Origin: Thermomicrobiales bacterium | GTDB lineage: Bacteria > Chloroflexota > Limnocylindria > Limnocylindrales > CSP1-4 | Direction: 5' to 3' | Length of the DNA: 22,975 nucleotides | Assembly: GCA_004525275.1 (NCBI GenBank) | Contig: SPCO01000004.1 | Location: 1 to 22,975, forward strand | Shown here: positions 1 to 7,872 of the stretch, one piece after another | How positions within the stretch are numbered: the stretch's first letter is position 1 | How the letters are laid out: each line of letters starts with the position of its first letter | Program-made: the position numbers and the translations under genes | The notes under the pieces: generated by a model | What the model was told of the DNA's origin: nothing | Database searches by the model: none | The model's input: the letters and a program-made list of their open reading frames with translations, nothing else

Positions 1-1
1 C

Positions 2-1408
2 TTCCAGACCGACCCGTGGATCGGTCTGACCCTGGTGACGTTGGCGATGGTCATTTCCGCTTCGGTCGTCTTCTCGCCTGGATTCTTCTTTCCGCCGGAG
101 ATCGCGGGCAGGGCGTTCTGGACGGCCCTCGCGCTGGGATTTGGCCTGTTCTTGCTCGTCGGCGCGCTCCTGGTCGTGGATACGATCAGTCGCGACTTGA
201 TCGGGATCGACCTGCCGCTGCCGACCATCCTGGTGCTCGTGATCACGATCGCGGTCTACGAACCCGCGCTCGACTGGACGCGCCGGCGGTCCGATGGGCG
301 CTCCGCCGCCGACGTCGCTCGCGGGCGCCTCCTGGCAGCACTCGGCCAGCGCGCCCTGACCGCCCAGCCGGCCGATGCCGGGGTGCAGCCGGCCCTGGCC
401 CGGGTGACCAAGGCGCTCGATCTCGCAGGAGCGACGGTCGTCCGCCACGACGGCACCGTGGCCGCGACGGAAGGACACCAGCCAGATCCAACGACCGCGC
501 CAACGATCGCCCTTGTCGCCAAGGATGAGGTCATGGGCGAGCTGCGCGTCGGTCGCACCCGGTCAGGGGCGCCCTTGCGTCCCGATGATGAAGCGCTCCT
601 GCTTCTGTCCGCAGAGTACGTGGCGGCGGCCCTGCGAGCGGGTCGGCGCGAGAACGAACAAGCGGTCGCCTTGAGCGGCCTCTCCGAAGAACGCGCCGAG
701 GTGGATTCCAGTGGCTCCAGGCTGTACGAGGCCCTCGTGCGTCATTCCGCTGCCACGTCCGGATTGCACGTCTTTGCGCTCGGCCCGCTGCGCGTGGAAC
801 GTGATGGCCTGTCGATCGAACGATGGGGCGGCGAAAAGGCCGGTTCGCGCCAGGCACAGGGATTGTTCGCATTCCTGTTCGACCGGGGCGAGCGCGGGGT
901 CGCGAAAGACGAAGTGCTGGACCTCATCTGGCCCGATACCGAGGTCGATCGTGCGGACCTTGCCTTCCATCGCACCCTCGGAGGTCTGCGCCACACCCTG
1001 GGCCCGGGTGCCAGCGGGCGGCGGACGATCCAGTTCCACAATGATCGATACCGCCTCGATCCGAAGCTCCTGGAGTGGTCGGATGTCCAGCCCTTCCTGA
1101 GCCATCTCGAGCGCGCCCGTGTCGCCCAGGAGCCGGCAGAGCGACTCCGTTCGCTTGAGGTGGCGCGGGCCCTCTATCGTGGCGAGTATCTGGACGACTG
1201 CCCGTTCTATGGCGACAGCAGCCATGTCGAGGAGCAGCGTGCGTTGCTCAGGAGCCGGTCGATCGACCTGCTGATCGCCCTGGGCGAGGGCTACGAGGCA
1301 TCCGGCGATCGAGCATCGGCGGCGGCGGCCTATCGCGAAGCCGTCGCAACCGCGCTGGACGATTGTCCGCTGGCCGAAGCCGGCTTGCTCCGACTGGCCG
1401 CAGTCTGA
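2..1408 (+). CDS. Membrane-anchored GAF-like / BTAD (SARP-type) transcriptional regulator, 5' partial
   Basis: The frame is open to the window edge, and a hydrophobic helix is already under way there, so the true start is probably upstream; the first in-window candidates are GTG at 35 and ATG at 47. Numbering from GTG 35, about three membrane segments occupy residues 1-80, the last ending in AVYEPALDWTRRR. Residues about 95-200 look like a small GAF sensor domain. From residue 244 (LHVFALGPLRVERDG) comes a winged-helix OmpR/SARP-like domain with the typical KDEVLDLIWPD segment, then a helical BTAD-type repeat region to the C terminus. There is no ATPase (NB-ARC/STAND) domain. The front half resembles the N-terminal part of membrane sensor kinases, with the kinase replaced by a DNA-binding output; that comparison is inference. 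It lies 85 bp upstream of an ECF sigma gene on the same strand. The ligand and target genes are unknown. Confidence 0.75.
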   Translation, partial: FQTDPWIGLTLVTLAMVISASVVFSPGFFFPPEIAGRAFWTALALGFGLFLLVGALLVVDTISRDLIGIDLPLPTILVLVITIAVYEPALDWTRRRSDGRSAADVARGRLLAALGQRALTAQPADAGVQPALARVTKALDLAGATVVRHDGTVAATEGHQPDPTTAPTIALVAKDEVMGELRVGRTRSGAPLRPDDEALLLLSAEYVAAALRAGRRENEQAVALSGLSEERAEVDSSGSRLYEALVRHSAATSGLHVFALGPLRVERDGLSIERWGGEKAGSRQAQGLFAFLFDRGERGVAKDEVLDLIWPDTEVDRADLAFHRTLGGLRHTLGPGASGRRTIQFHNDRYRLDPKLLEWSDVQPFLSHLERARVAQEPAERLRSLEVARALYRGEYLDDCPFYGDSSHVEEQRALLRSRSIDLLIALGEGYEASGDRASAAAAYREAVATALDDCPLAEAGLLRLAAV

Positions 1409-1479
1409 CCGCATGTCCACCGCAGAGGCCAGGGCCGATGGTGTCGTCAGATCGCCAAGACAGGCGACCTCAACGACCT

Positions 1480-1485
1480 GAGGAG
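1480..1485 (+). promoter_or_regulatory. Ribosome binding site of the sigma factor gene
   Basis: GAGGAG lies 8 nt before ATG 1494. It is a strong Shine-Dalgarno match and fixes that start. Confidence 0.7.
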
Positions 1486-1493
1486 ACCCGGCC

Positions 1494-2021
1494 ATGCAGC
1501 TCGACAACTCGTTCTCGGACGATCGCTCGATCGCGCAGGCATACGAAGAACTCGGCCCCGGCCTGCGACGCTACGTGGCCGCCAGATCACGGGACGCTGC
1601 GTCGGCAGAGGACATCTGCCATGAAGCATTCGTCACGCTCGCTGCGGAGACGCGCGCCGGACGCGGTCCCGCCAACCGGTCTGCCTGGCTGCATCGCGTC
1701 GCGCTCAACCTGATCATCTCTCGCTCCCGTCGCACCGAGGTCGCCCGGCGCCACTCCGCCTCCATGTCCCTCGCTGAGTTCTGCGTGCCTTCGCCGGAGG
1801 ACTATGTCCTGGCCGCCGAACGCACGCAGGTGCTCCAGGCGTTGCTTGAGCATGTCAGCCCGGTCGCTCGAACGAGTCTTGTCCTTGCTGCACAGGGATA
1901 CACGGGACTCGAGATCGCACGGGCCATCGGCCGCAGCGAAGGCGCTACGCGGACACTCATGTGCCGCGCGCGCAATGAGCTCCGCCGTGAATTGGTCGGG
2001 AGCTATTCAGATGCGGCCTGA
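1494..2021 (+). CDS. ECF-type (sigma-70 family) RNA polymerase sigma factor
   Basis: This 175-residue protein has the two-domain layout of extracytoplasmic-function sigma factors. Region 2 is at about residues 17-80, with the AEDICHEAF stretch and SAWLHRVALNLI, the pattern of core-binding and -10-recognising helices. A short linker follows, then region 4 at about 110-166 with the helix-turn-helix GYTGLEIARAIGRSEGATRTLMCRARNELRREL that would contact the -35 element. A GAGGAG site 8 nt upstream supports the ATG. No anti-sigma factor is visible next to it; the downstream gene is a PaaK-like ligase whose start overlaps its last 11 nt. It probably directs polymerase to a small regulon, possibly including its own operon, but no matching promoter motif was identified. 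Confidence 0.85.
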   Translation: MQLDNSFSDDRSIAQAYEELGPGLRRYVAARSRDAASAEDICHEAFVTLAAETRAGRGPANRSAWLHRVALNLIISRSRRTEVARRHSASMSLAEFCVPSPEDYVLAAERTQVLQALLEHVSPVARTSLVLAAQGYTGLEIARAIGRSEGATRTLMCRARNELRRELVGSYSDAA

Positions 2022-3612
2022 CAGTCTTCTGGGTAGGCGCACCGCCAGAACTGCGCTGGCCTCGTTCGTCGGTGTCGGGCGCGGGGTCTGGCTGTTTCCG
2101 CTCGACACGATATTTCGCACCGTCGGGCTTCGGTATGGCTGGCTGAACGCGTTCTTCCGGGCGACGCCACCCCAGCTGATGCGCGGGATCGGTCGGTTGC
2201 GGGCGGAGCGGGCAGCGTGGCGTGCAGCACGCCGGGTGCCCGCCTATGGACGATACCTGGCCACGTCCGGGGTTGATGTCCGGGGACTCTTCCCGCTCGG
2301 ACTCCTCGGGCACCTGCCCGAAACGGACAAGGCGAGCTATGTGGACCCCTACGGTCTGCTTGAGCGATGCGTCGGGGGAGCCGTCCCGTTCCGGGGCACG
2401 ACGATCGATGAGTCGAGTGGCTCCACCGGCACGCCATACAACTGGATCCGCGGCCAGCGCGAACGCTCCGTCGCCCATCGCAATATCGCGTTCTTTGCGC
2501 GCTATGCGTATGGCACCGCACCGCTCGTGACGATCAATGCGTTCTCGATGGGCGCGTGGGCTACCGGGTTCAACATGAGCCTGGGGATCATGCGCCACGG
2601 CATCGTGAAGTCGGTCGGGCCGGACATCGACAAGATCCTGTCCACGCTGGCCTACCTGGGCCCAGGCTATCGCTACCTGATCGCGGGCTACCCGCCATTC
2701 GTGAAGCATCTCCTGGACCAGGGCCTGCGCCGCGGGTTTCCCTGGGCGGACTACGAACTCCACGCGCTCGTTGGCGGTGAAGGTATGACCGAGGAATTGC
2801 GGGATGTCCTGCTGGAGCGTTTCGTATCGGTCTATTCCGGCTATGGCGCGACCGATATCGAGATCGGGATGGCCGGCGAATCACCCGTCAGCGTCGCCCT
2901 GCGGCGCCTCGCTCGCGCGCGACCGGACATTCGCCTGGCCCTGTTCGGCACGGACGCGCGACTACCGATGGTCTTCCAGTGCAACCCGCTCATCCACTAT
3001 CTGGAAGTCAATACCGCTGGCGAGGTCATCTGCACGGTCAGCCGGCTGGACCTCCTGTCGCCCCGGATCCGCTACAACGTGCACGACGCCGGAGGGATCG
3101 TCGACTTCGCGCGTGCGAACCGCATCCTCGCAGACTTTGGATACGACCTCGATCGACTGAACGAATCGCCTGAGGTCCACGGCCCGCGTGGGCCCCTGCC
3201 CTGGTCACGCCCGATCCCCTTGCCCTTCCTCTGGATCCACGGTCGGAAGAACGCGACCATCAGCGTCATGGGCTCCAACATCTACCCGGAGGACATCGAA
3301 TCGGTCCTTTATCGAGACGCGCAGATTAGCGATCGGATGCACTCGTTCATGTTGTCCGTGACGGATGACGAGCATGGGACGCCGCGTCCGATGGTCGCCC
3401 TTGAGTTCACGGATCTCGACGGCGTCGACGATGCCTGGCTGGCGGCAGCCGCCGAGCGGCTTCGTGATGGCCTGGGCGCGCTCAACATCGATTACCGCTC
3501 GTCGCTCGTTGAGTTCCCCGCTGCGATGCTTCCGATCGTTTTGGTCTACGGCCTCGGCGCTGGGCCATTCGCAGGCGACGCGACCCGAATCAAGCAGCGC
3601 CGCATCACGTAG
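2011..3612 (+). CDS. PaaK-like adenylate-forming (phenylacetate-CoA ligase-type) enzyme
   Basis: The start is ATG 2011, preceded by GGTCGGGAG; the frame is open further upstream but that part is shadow of the sigma gene. The 533-residue product has the ANL-superfamily layout. The phosphate-binding loop is SSGSTGTP at residues 135-142. An adenine/activation motif YGATD is at 278-282, RYNVHDAG at 354-361 has an Asp in the usual ribose-binding place, and the hinge HGRK is at 410-413 followed by GSNIYPEDIE. A C-terminal Lys at 528 sits where the catalytic A10 lysine belongs. By family, it would activate a carboxylic acid as acyl-AMP and transfer it to CoA or another thiol. The substrate cannot be told. 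No phenylacetate catabolic genes are nearby, so a paaK symbol is not justified. The overlap with the sigma gene suggests translational coupling. Confidence 0.8.
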   Translation: MRPDSLLGRRTARTALASFVGVGRGVWLFPLDTIFRTVGLRYGWLNAFFRATPPQLMRGIGRLRAERAAWRAARRVPAYGRYLATSGVDVRGLFPLGLLGHLPETDKASYVDPYGLLERCVGGAVPFRGTTIDESSGSTGTPYNWIRGQRERSVAHRNIAFFARYAYGTAPLVTINAFSMGAWATGFNMSLGIMRHGIVKSVGPDIDKILSTLAYLGPGYRYLIAGYPPFVKHLLDQGLRRGFPWADYELHALVGGEGMTEELRDVLLERFVSVYSGYGATDIEIGMAGESPVSVALRRLARARPDIRLALFGTDARLPMVFQCNPLIHYLEVNTAGEVICTVSRLDLLSPRIRYNVHDAGGIVDFARANRILADFGYDLDRLNESPEVHGPRGPLPWSRPIPLPFLWIHGRKNATISVMGSNIYPEDIESVLYRDAQISDRMHSFMLSVTDDEHGTPRPMVALEFTDLDGVDDAWLAAAAERLRDGLGALNIDYRSSLVEFPAAMLPIVLVYGLGAGPFAGDATRIKQRRIT

Positions 3613-3698
3613 GACCCGTGACAGATCGGCTGATGCGCGGGAGTTGGTCCCCGCCGCACTCTGCCGTCGGACCCGATCCCAACCTCACGCGGCCCGGC

Positions 3699-4295
3699 CT
3701 ACTCGCGGAGGAGACTCCGAAGCGCCGCTTTGACTCGCTCCTCGAGGCTGGAATCGACGCCGACATCGGCGAGCGCGGCTCGTGACGCGTCGCGTGCTTC
3801 CGCGAGGGAGTAGCCGAGGGCCTGGAGCGCGGCCACGATCTCGCCTTCGCTGGCGGGCCCGCCGGGCATGGACGGCCCGGACACGGTCACGCCCGCGGCC
3901 GTCACCTTCTCTCGAAGTTCGAAGATGATCCGTTCGGCCAGCTTCTTGCCGATGCCCGGGATGGCCACAAGAACCGCCTGATCCTGGGCCATGATCGCCA
4001 ATTGCAGATCCGGCGTGGGCCGAGACCCGACGATCGCGAGCGCGACTTTGGGCCCGACCCCGTTGACCGTGAGGAGCAAGGTGAAGAACCCGAGCTCCTC
4101 GACCGAGCGGAACCCGTACAGCGCCTGCTGATCCTCACGGACCAAATGAAACGTGTGCAGTTTCAGGGTCTTGCCAGGCTGCGCGGCGGCCAGAACGGCC
4201 GGTGCCGCGAACACGCGGTAGCCGATCCCGCCAACCTCGATCACGAGCGAATCGGCCCCAACGGCCCCGACGCTCCCCTCGACCGACGCGATCAC
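3699..4295 (-). CDS. ruvA: Holliday junction branch-migration protein RuvA
   Basis: The 198-residue length is normal for RuvA. The N-terminal OB-fold begins MIASVEGSVGAVG and includes HTFHLVREDQQALYGF. Two helix-hairpin-helix motifs follow at residues about 77-90 (TVNGVGPKVALAIVG) and 109-124 (LVAIPGIGKKLAERII), the DNA-contacting elements of the tetramer. A flexible linker leads to the small C-terminal domain III (from about 148), which in the family contacts RuvB. The start is GTG at 4295, 15 nt after the ruvC stop, with no strong Shine-Dalgarno, so it is probably translated with ruvC. RuvA binds four-way junctions and loads the RuvB motor. ruvB is not downstream; the neighbour is a convergent ligase gene. 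Confidence 0.95.
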   Translation of the reverse strand: MIASVEGSVGAVGADSLVIEVGGIGYRVFAAPAVLAAAQPGKTLKLHTFHLVREDQQALYGFRSVEELGFFTLLLTVNGVGPKVALAIVGSRPTPDLQLAIMAQDQAVLVAIPGIGKKLAERIIFELREKVTAAGVTVSGPSMPGGPASEGEIVAALQALGYSLAEARDASRAALADVGVDSSLEERVKAALRSLLRE

Positions 4296-4310
4296 GGTGT
4301 CGGCCGCGCG

Positions 4311-4922
4311 CTACGAAGCGCTGCGCTTGGCGACGCGGTCGGTTCGTTCCTGGGACAGGGCCTCACGGACCGCCCGTTCGTACCCGCTCTCCCCACGCGT
4401 GATCGGCGCGACCGCAGCCCGATCCAGGACACTGGCCGTTGCGACGTCCTGGCCGCGATCGGTATTGGCCGCCCACGTCGCGATCGCCAAGGCGTCGGCG
4501 GCGTCATCCGGGCGCGGCAACTCACTCATCCCGAGGACAAGCTGGACCATCCGCTGGACCTGCTCCTTGTCCGCTGCGCCGTATCCGGCGATCGCACTTT
4601 TGACCTCATTGGGGGTCGCCTCGCGAACCGGGACGCCATACTGGGCGGCCGCCAGGAGCACGACGCCGCGGGCCTGTCCGACGGCGAGCGCGGTCTGCAC
4701 GTTGCGCGAGAAGAACAGCCGCTCTACGCCCATGAGATCCGGTTCGTGGAGGACCAGAAGCTCGTCTACCAGGGCGTGGATCGCGAGCAATCGCTCAGGC
4801 AGCGATTGGTCCGGGCTCGTGGTCAGGACCCCGTGGTCGACCTCACGAAGGCGGCTGCCGGTCCGCTCGATGATCCCGTAGCCCGTCGCGGCCGTCCCGG
4901 GGTCGATCCCGAGAACCTTCAC
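4311..4922 (-). CDS. ruvC: Crossover junction endodeoxyribonuclease RuvC
   Basis: RuvC is the Holliday-junction resolvase, a dimer that cuts two opposing strands of the junction. The acidic active-site set is visible: Asp7 in GIDPGT, Glu67 in GVERLFF, and Asp140/Asp143 in PDDAADALAIA, at the spacing of the E. coli enzyme. At 203 residues it is about 30 longer than E. coli RuvC; the extra part is a C-terminal extension after about residue 155, rich in charged residues and probably disordered. The ATG overlaps the yebC stop (ATGA, 4919-4922), so yebC-ruvC-ruvA is read as one operon, an order common in bacteria. Confidence 0.95.
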   Translation of the reverse strand: MKVLGIDPGTAATGYGIIERTGSRLREVDHGVLTTSPDQSLPERLLAIHALVDELLVLHEPDLMGVERLFFSRNVQTALAVGQARGVVLLAAAQYGVPVREATPNEVKSAIAGYGAADKEQVQRMVQLVLGMSELPRPDDAADALAIATWAANTDRGQDVATASVLDRAAVAPITRGESGYERAVREALSQERTDRVAKRSAS

Positions 4923-5671
4923 CCGGTGACCTCGGCAAAGACGTCTTCCGGGATGTCGAAATTGGCTGTTACGCGCTGGACGTCGTCAAGGTCTTCCAGC
5001 AGCTCGACGAGCCGGAGCGCCTGGCGTGCCTTTGACGAGTCGAGTTCCACCGTCTGCTTGGCGATCATCGCGGACTCGGCCGACTCCACCTCGATACCGG
5101 CGCCCTCGAGCAACTTGCGGATCGCTTCGAGCTCGCCCGGCGAGGTATAGATCTCGATCGTGTCGTCGCCCTCGGTATCGACGTCTTGGGCGCCGGCATC
5201 GATGGCTGTCAGGGCGACCTCGTCTGCGTCGATGCCGTTGCGCGGCACGCTGATCAGGCCACGCGGCTCGAACTGCCAGGCCACGGCACCTGAGCCGGCC
5301 AGCTGACCTCCGCTCTTGCTGAACATCGACCGGACATCGGCCGCGGTGCGGTTGCGATTGTCGGTCTGGGCTTCGACCAGGACGGCGATGCCGCCCGGGC
5401 CGTAGCCCTCGTACACGATCTCTTCGAACGCATCGGCCTCGCCGCCGCCGGTGGCCTTGTCGATCGTGCGTTTGATGTTGTCTGCGGGCATGTTGACCGA
5501 GCGGGCCTTCTCGATGGCCAACCGCAATCGATAATTGGCATCAGGATCACCGCCGCCCTGTCGGGCTGCCACGCTGATCTCACGGGCGACCTTCGTGAAC
5601 AGCGCCCCACGCTTGGCGTCGGTGATGCCCTTGGCGCGCTTGATCGTCGACCACTTGCTATGTCCTGACAT
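4919..5671 (-). CDS. yebC: YebC/PmpR-family protein (DNA-binding regulator / translation factor)
   Basis: The protein starts with the family signature MSGHSKWSTIKRAKG and has the usual 250-residue length. Other conserved stretches are DANYRLRLAIEKAR, NMPADNIKRTIDKATGG, YEGYGPGGIAVLVEAQTDNRNRTA and the YTSPGEL segment near residue 171. YebC proteins were long described as transcriptional regulators. More recent work assigns some of them a role on the ribosome at proline-rich stalls, so the function here should be left as either. It is the first gene of yebC-ruvC-ruvA and is divergent from an EF-G-like gene. A TATACT hexamer just upstream (5687-5682) could give a nearly leaderless mRNA. Confidence 0.93.
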   Translation of the reverse strand: MSGHSKWSTIKRAKGITDAKRGALFTKVAREISVAARQGGGDPDANYRLRLAIEKARSVNMPADNIKRTIDKATGGGEADAFEEIVYEGYGPGGIAVLVEAQTDNRNRTAADVRSMFSKSGGQLAGSGAVAWQFEPRGLISVPRNGIDADEVALTAIDAGAQDVDTEGDDTIEIYTSPGELEAIRKLLEGAGIEVESAESAMIAKQTVELDSSKARQALRLVELLEDLDDVQRVTANFDIPEDVFAEVTG

Positions 5672-5681
5672 CGCGGGGCGG

Positions 5682-5699
5682 AGTATAGCGGACTATCAT
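5682..5699. promoter_or_regulatory. Candidate divergent promoter pair (yebC / EF-G-like)
   Basis: The minus strand reads TATACT over 5687-5682 and the plus strand reads TATCAT over 5694-5699; each matches TATAAT at five of six positions. They lie back to back, six bases apart. Neither has a clear TTGACA-type -35 at 16-18 nt. The predicted yebC transcript would begin about four nt before its ATG; the plus-strand transcript would have a leader near 58 nt if translation begins at 5764. Confidence 0.35.
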
Positions 5700-5763
5700 G
5701 AGGGGGCCCCACGCCAAACCGGACGTCACCTCTCCTGTTGCTGATGAAGGACCGACGAAGCCG

Positions 5764-7860
5764 ATGACGATGAAGAACGTCGATCTCCCCCACCTCCGGA
5801 CGGTCGTCCTGGCGGGCCACGCCGGCGCCGGCAAGACGACCCTCGCGGAGCAACTCCTGCACCGAGCCGGCGCGATCTCTCGACTCGGTCGAGTCGACGA
5901 CGGGACCGCCCATCTTGACTTCGAGCCCGAAGAACAGAAACGCCGCGAGTCGCTCAGCCTCGCCGTTGGGACCTTCGAATCCGACGGGACGAGGATCTCG
6001 CTCGTCGACACCCCTGGTTACCCGGACTTCATTGCCGATGTCATCGAAGGGTTTGCTGCCGCCGATGGTGCCGTTTTCGTGATGGATGCCTCGAGCGGCG
6101 TCCATGCGGGCCTGGAGGACGCGGTCGCCCTCGGACGGGGTCGCTCGAGCGCGGCCTGCTTCTTCATCAACAAATGCGATCGTGAGAATGCCGATCCGGC
6201 CGCCGCGCTCGATGCTCTCCGCGAAACCTTTGGCAACAAGGTCGCGCCGCTCCAGCTGGCGATCGGGGCGGCGGAGTCGTTCGAGGGCTATGTCGATCTG
6301 GTCCACGGCCGGGCCTGGCGCCTGGATGGTCAGGCGGAGATAGAGATCCCGGTCCCGGATGATCTGGCCGAGGAAGTCGCCCGGCGGCGTGATCAGCTGC
6401 TCGAGGCCGCCGCCGAGGCCGATGACGATGTCCTGACAAAGTACCTCGAGGGCGAACCGATCTCCGATCCGGAGCTGGAGGCGTGCCTCCGCAAAGGGGT
6501 CAAGGAGGCGATCCTGGCGCCGGTCCTCGTCGGCAGCGCGACCCGGGGAATCGGCTTGCGCGGGCTGCTTGATGCCATCGTCCGGTACCTGCCTTCACCG
6601 GCCGATGAGCCGCCCAGCCGACCGGTCGATCGGTCCGGTGCCGAGGTCGAGGTAGCTGCCGATGAGTCCGGTCCCCTGCTGGTCCGGGTGTTCAAGACGA
6701 CCGCGGACCCGTTCGTCGGGCGGCTCACGTATCTGCGGGTCATGTCCGGCACGCTCCACTCGCAGGCTCATGTCTGGAACTCCGTTCGAGGCCAGGACGA
6801 GCGGATCGGTCAATTGCTGTTGCTCCACGGCAAGGAGCAGGAACCGATCGGTGAACTCAAGGCCGGCGAGATCGGGGCCGTCGCCAAGCTGTCGGTGACG
6901 GAGACCGGCGACACCCTTTCTGTGCGCGACAAGCCACTCGCCCTGGCCCCGTTGGCGTTCCCGGAGCCGAGTCTCATGGTCGCCATCGAGCCCCAGACCA
7001 AGGGCGATCTGGACAAGATGGGTCCAGCGCTGACCAGGATGCTCGAGGAAGAACCGACTGTCCGACTCGAACGCAGCGCGACCGGGGAACAGGTCCTGCG
7101 CACGATGGGCGAAGCCCACACGACGGTCATCATCGAGCGGCTCAAGCGCAAGTTTGGGGCCGCCGTCGCCACGCACACGCCGCGCGTCCCGTACAAGGAG
7201 ACGATCCGGGGCAAGACCCAGGTTCACGGTCGCTACAAGAAACAGACCGGCGGTCACGGGATGTTCGGTGACGTCTGGCTGGAGCTGGAACCGAACCCGG
7301 ATGGCGGCGTCGTGTTCGCCGAGCGGATCGTCGGCGGTTCCGTGCCGCGGGGGTTCTTCTCCGGCGTCGAAAAGGGGATCCGGGAAGCCGCCGAAGGTGG
7401 CGTCATCGCCGGCTACCCATTGTCCGATTTCCGAGCAACGCTCTATGACGGATCGTTCCACGCAGTCGACTCGAATGAGCTGTCCTTCAAGATCGCGGCC
7501 TCCATCGCCTTGAAGGACGGCATTCACCAGGCCAAACCGGCGCTTCTCGAACCGATCATGGCCGTGCGGATCCGGATCCCCGAGGCCTATCTCGGTGAGG
7601 TCAACCGCGATCTCAATGGTCGACGTGGTCGGGTCCTCGGGATGGACTCAGACGGCGATCTGCAAGTCATCGTCGCCCAGGTGCCCCAGGCCGAACTGTT
7701 TGCCTACGCCACGGAGTTGCGCTCCCTGGCCCAGGGCCGCGGGTCATTTACCGCCTCCCTCGATCACTACGAGGACGTGCCGCCGCACATCGCACAGAAA
7801 GTCATCGAGACCCACCGCAAAGAGATCGAGGACGCGGGCGGACACGTCGGCGGACACTGA
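5764..7860 (+). CDS. Elongation factor G-like GTPase (EF-G paralogue)
   Basis: This 698-residue protein has the EF-G domain order. The G domain has a P-loop AGHAGAGKT at residues 17-25, DTPG at 82-85 and NKCD at 136-139. Next come a beta-barrel domain II (about 300-390, LLVRVFKTTADPFVGRLTYLRV) and domain III (from about 400). Domain IV is at about 480-600 (with HGRYKKQTGGHG) and domain V ends the protein. The switch region DFEPEEQKRRES is the diverged form typical of EF-G-like proteins rather than the DWMEQEQERGITI-type of canonical EF-G, and no rpsL/rpsG/tuf genes are near. It is therefore probably the auxiliary EF-G-like paralogue; its cellular job is not settled. An in-frame ATG at 5698 lies inside a -10-like hexamer and would add 22 unconserved residues, so ATG 5764 (or 5770) is preferred; GAAGG stands 13 nt before it. 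Confidence 0.88.
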   Translation: MTMKNVDLPHLRTVVLAGHAGAGKTTLAEQLLHRAGAISRLGRVDDGTAHLDFEPEEQKRRESLSLAVGTFESDGTRISLVDTPGYPDFIADVIEGFAAADGAVFVMDASSGVHAGLEDAVALGRGRSSAACFFINKCDRENADPAAALDALRETFGNKVAPLQLAIGAAESFEGYVDLVHGRAWRLDGQAEIEIPVPDDLAEEVARRRDQLLEAAAEADDDVLTKYLEGEPISDPELEACLRKGVKEAILAPVLVGSATRGIGLRGLLDAIVRYLPSPADEPPSRPVDRSGAEVEVAADESGPLLVRVFKTTADPFVGRLTYLRVMSGTLHSQAHVWNSVRGQDERIGQLLLLHGKEQEPIGELKAGEIGAVAKLSVTETGDTLSVRDKPLALAPLAFPEPSLMVAIEPQTKGDLDKMGPALTRMLEEEPTVRLERSATGEQVLRTMGEAHTTVIIERLKRKFGAAVATHTPRVPYKETIRGKTQVHGRYKKQTGGHGMFGDVWLELEPNPDGGVVFAERIVGGSVPRGFFSGVEKGIREAAEGGVIAGYPLSDFRATLYDGSFHAVDSNELSFKIAASIALKDGIHQAKPALLEPIMAVRIRIPEAYLGEVNRDLNGRRGRVLGMDSDGDLQVIVAQVPQAELFAYATELRSLAQGRGSFTASLDHYEDVPPHIAQKVIETHRKEIEDAGGHVGGH

Positions 7861-7872
7861 TGGTCGAACGGA

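Noticed and set aside
3637..3654. Hairpin GCGGG/CCCGC between the ligase gene and ruvA as a terminator
   Set aside because: It has a five-bp stem with an eight-nt loop and no T-tract; such stems are common by chance at this GC content.
5698..5763. Upstream ATG start for the EF-G-like protein
   Set aside because: It adds 22 unconserved residues, has no ribosome site, and the ATG is part of a -10-like hexamer.
5764..7860. TetM-type ribosomal protection (resistance) protein
   Set aside because: The switch region and overall sequence look like the EF-G-like paralogue group, and nothing mobile or resistance-related is nearby.
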